Source of the DNA: an uncultured Eubacteriales bacterium
GTDB lineage: Bacteria; Bacillota; Clostridia; Christensenellales; Aristaeellaceae
Reading direction: 5' to 3'
Length of the DNA: 64,000 nucleotides
Assembly: GCA_944349855.1 (NCBI GenBank)
Contig: CALVNS010000003.1
Location: 43,883-107,882, forward strand
Shown: piece by piece, positions 62,458 to 64,000 of the stretch
Numbering within the stretch: position 1 is the stretch's first letter
How the letters are laid out: each line of letters opens with the position of its first letter
The notes under the pieces: model-generated
What the model was told of the DNA's origin: nothing
The model's database searches: none
What the model saw: only the letters and a program-made list of their open reading frames with translations
Made by a program: the position numbers and the translations under genes

Positions 62458-64000
62458 TCAGTCGATGGCTGTGCTGTAGTCCACACGCGTCATTGTACCC
62501 GTGTAATAGATCTCCGTCGTGGGCTTGTACGTGTCCGTGTAGGCCAGCACGCGCTCCACCGGCGTGCCGTTCTGGTAGGTCACCTTGTACACGTCCACCT
62601 TGTAACCGTTGGCCCCGGAGCGGTACTTGTACGGTTCCTCGTCCACATAGGTCACATACTGTTGGTTCTTGTCCTCGCGGTACTCCGTCTCGTAGGGGAT
62701 CGTCTCGACCACCTGGCTCTCCAGCTTGTAGCTGTAGCCGTTGGGGTCCGGCCGGCCGTAGATGCGGAACACGCAGTTGCCGCCCTTGCCCTCGGAGTAC
62801 GCCTCGATGTAGATGGGCGCGCCCGTGTTGTTGCGGAAGACGAAGTCCGGCCCGTTGTTGCCCACCGTCGCGTCCAGGCCCATGTCCAGATAGCCCACGA
62901 CCAGGCCGTGATTCGTGCGGCTGACGATCTCCAGCCCCGCGCCGATCACCGCGTTGTACAGCGTGCTGGACACCTGACAGATGCCCCCGCCATAGCCCTC
63001 GACGTACTCGCCGTAGGCGATCTCCAGCGCCGCAAACCAGCCCGTGGACTGCTCGCGCCTGCCCGTCACCGTGTTGAAGGACACCTTCTGCCCGTCCTCC
63101 ACGACCATGCCGTTGAAGTACGAGCAGCCCTTGGCCACGTTGGCCAGGCGGCCCTCCGTGTTGCTGGAGGTGTTGCGCAGCGGCGTGCTGAACGAGGAGA
63201 GCAGTACGATCTCGTTTTGCAGCTGCGCCACCGTCACCGACGGCTGCAGCGTCTGCGGCGTGAGCGTCACCGTGCCCGACTCCAGCCGGTCGATCATGCC
63301 CGCGATCTGCGCGTGCGCCTGCGTCGTATCCAGCGAATAGCCGACCTGCTCCTGCACGTAGCTGAACGGCGGCACCTTCGTCTCGTCCGTCACGCGCTGG
63401 GCGTCCACGGCGGGCTGATCCACCTGCGCCTTGATCTCATAGAGCAGCTCGTCGATCGGGCTCAGGTCGTAGGCCAGCGTCGTATAGCGGCGCTCCGGCT
63501 CGCTCTGCAGCGCCTTCACCTGCCGGTAGCGCTCCTGCGACGTGCCCGTGCGCCCCACGTTCCACAGCTGGTTGATCTGGTCGCCCACGTCGTAGCGCAT
63601 GTTGATCGTGCTGGGCGTGATGCGCGCCACCTCCGACCCGTTGAGCACGACCGACACCGCCCACGTGCCCAGCGCCTGCGTCACCTGCTCGGAGACCGCG
63701 TCGTAGGCCTGCTGCTGCGTCATGCCGCCGATGTTGATATCGTTGATGTACAGGTTCGGGTAGAACACGCCCTCGCCCTGCGCGAGCGTGTTGCGCACAT
63801 CCAGCACGTACAGGCCGCCCGCGCCGATGCCCGCCAGCGCCGCCACCAGCACCAGCAGCAACAGCGCGCGCGCGCCGCGCCGTCCCCCGCTCCCGCGCCG
63901 CCGCTGCGGCGGCGCGCCGTAGCGAACGCTCTGCGCATAGCGGGTGCGGGCCGGCTGGCGCTGCGCCGTGCGGGACTGCGCCGTGCGGGACTGCGCCGTG
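62458..64000 (-). CDS. VanW-family surface protein with G5 domain (N-terminus beyond window)
   Basis: At least 514 residues; the frame stays open to the window edge. From the N-terminal side: basic Gln/Arg/Pro-rich cytoplasmic tail with TAQSR repeats, one membrane segment ('ALLLLVLVAALAGIGAGGL'), a YoaR-type putative peptidoglycan-binding region (about 'INIGGMTQQQAYDAV'), the VanW domain ('GRREQSTGWFAALEIAYGEYVEGYGGGICQVSSTLYNAV', in part GYGGGICQVSSTLYNAV; 'NHGLVVGYLDMGLDATV'), and a C-terminal G5-like domain ('VVETIPYETEYRED'). A TTG at 63861 could start translation just before the membrane segment, but the repeat-bearing tail upstream looks coding. Confidence 0.85.
   Translation of the reverse strand, partial: TAQSRTAQSRTAQRQPARTRYAQSVRYGAPPQRRRGSGGRRGARALLLLVLVAALAGIGAGGLYVLDVRNTLAQGEGVFYPNLYINDINIGGMTQQQAYDAVSEQVTQALGTWAVSVVLNGSEVARITPSTINMRYDVGDQINQLWNVGRTGTSQERYRQVKALQSEPERRYTTLAYDLSPIDELLYEIKAQVDQPAVDAQRVTDETKVPPFSYVQEQVGYSLDTTQAHAQIAGMIDRLESGTVTLTPQTLQPSVTVAQLQNEIVLLSSFSTPLRNTSSNTEGRLANVAKGCSYFNGMVVEDGQKVSFNTVTGRREQSTGWFAALEIAYGEYVEGYGGGICQVSSTLYNAVIGAGLEIVSRTNHGLVVGYLDMGLDATVGNNGPDFVFRNNTGAPIYIEAYSEGKGGNCVFRIYGRPDPNGYSYKLESQVVETIPYETEYREDKNQQYVTYVDEEPYKYRSGANGYKVDVYKVTYQNGTPVERVLAYTDTYKPTTEIYYTGTMTRVDYSTAID
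63961..64000 (-). repeat. 15-base tandem repeat encoding TAQSR
   Basis: The unit ctgcgccgtgcggga recurs without change to the window edge, giving TAQSR pentapeptides in the VanW-like protein's cytoplasmic tail. The full array length is outside the window. Confidence 0.8.

Overview
The window is a stretch of chromosome from a GC-rich (by eye about two thirds G+C) bacterium of the Bacillota, most likely an uncultured gut-type member of the Clostridia. The evidence is a T-box riboswitch, the aspS2-gatCAB route to Asn-tRNA, a yybS-like gene next to rplI and dnaB, TypA and PrfC, a VanW/G5 protein, a phasin-like protein, strong AGGAGG ribosome binding sites, many TTG/GTG starts, and sigma-A promoters with 17-bp spacers and frequent extended -10 boxes. 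I see no rRNA, tRNA, CRISPR, transposase or phage gene. Gene content is mostly chromosomal housekeeping with a few accessory islands.

Layout. 1-4763 (minus): a shikimate/tyrosine operon aroF-tyrA-aroB-aroA-aroC, genes overlapping or nearly touching, the last running off the left edge. Its leader (4764-5047) carries a promoter, a 31-codon peptide packed with Phe and Tyr codons, and a strong intrinsic terminator: a textbook attenuator. Divergent from it, 5087-10013 (plus), a consensus promoter, an Asn-type T-box and aspS2-gatC-gatA-gatB make Asn-tRNA(Asn) by transamidation. 10065-12856 (minus): MgtE magnesium transporter with a long leader, followed by a DegT-type aminotransferase. 12871-16392 (minus): an envelope operon of MBOAT acyltransferase, SGNH/DltD-like partner and D,D-carboxypeptidase. 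16416-19932 (minus): an unrecognised barrel-like protein, a MATE exporter, a Usp-domain protein and a small membrane protein. 19961-25839 (minus): topB, dnaB, rplI, a yybS-like gene and a KdpE-like regulator.

25941-27333 (plus): an OadB-type sodium pump subunit with a 45-residue membrane peptide. 27348-29839 (minus): a second MATE protein and a TrmB-NUDIX fusion. 29973-38527 (plus): purine genes purE-F-M-N, a tandem GNAT, purH, purD and a PHP phosphoesterase. 38540-41814 (minus): guaB followed by a GuaA-like protein whose glutaminase site is destroyed.

41955-51336 is the main accessory island: an Opp-type ABC transporter (plus), a LysR regulator (minus) and, divergent from it, two paralogous NTF2/SnoaL-like proteins and a bicupin. 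Next comes an ECF sigma/anti-sigma pair of lower GC bounded by inverted repeats (51335-53191). 53194-64000 holds pgsA, an ABC-F ATPase, a GH4 glycosidase, a CDF metal exporter, a phasin-like protein with an Ala/Asp repeat tail, typA, prfC and a VanW/G5 surface protein that runs off the right edge.

The items I consider most worth following are the aromatic leader-peptide attenuator, the LysR-NTF2-NTF2-bicupin-Opp island, the TrmB-NUDIX fusion, the degenerate GuaA paralogue, and the inverted repeats around the ECF cassette. All calls come from reading the sequence; no database was searched.
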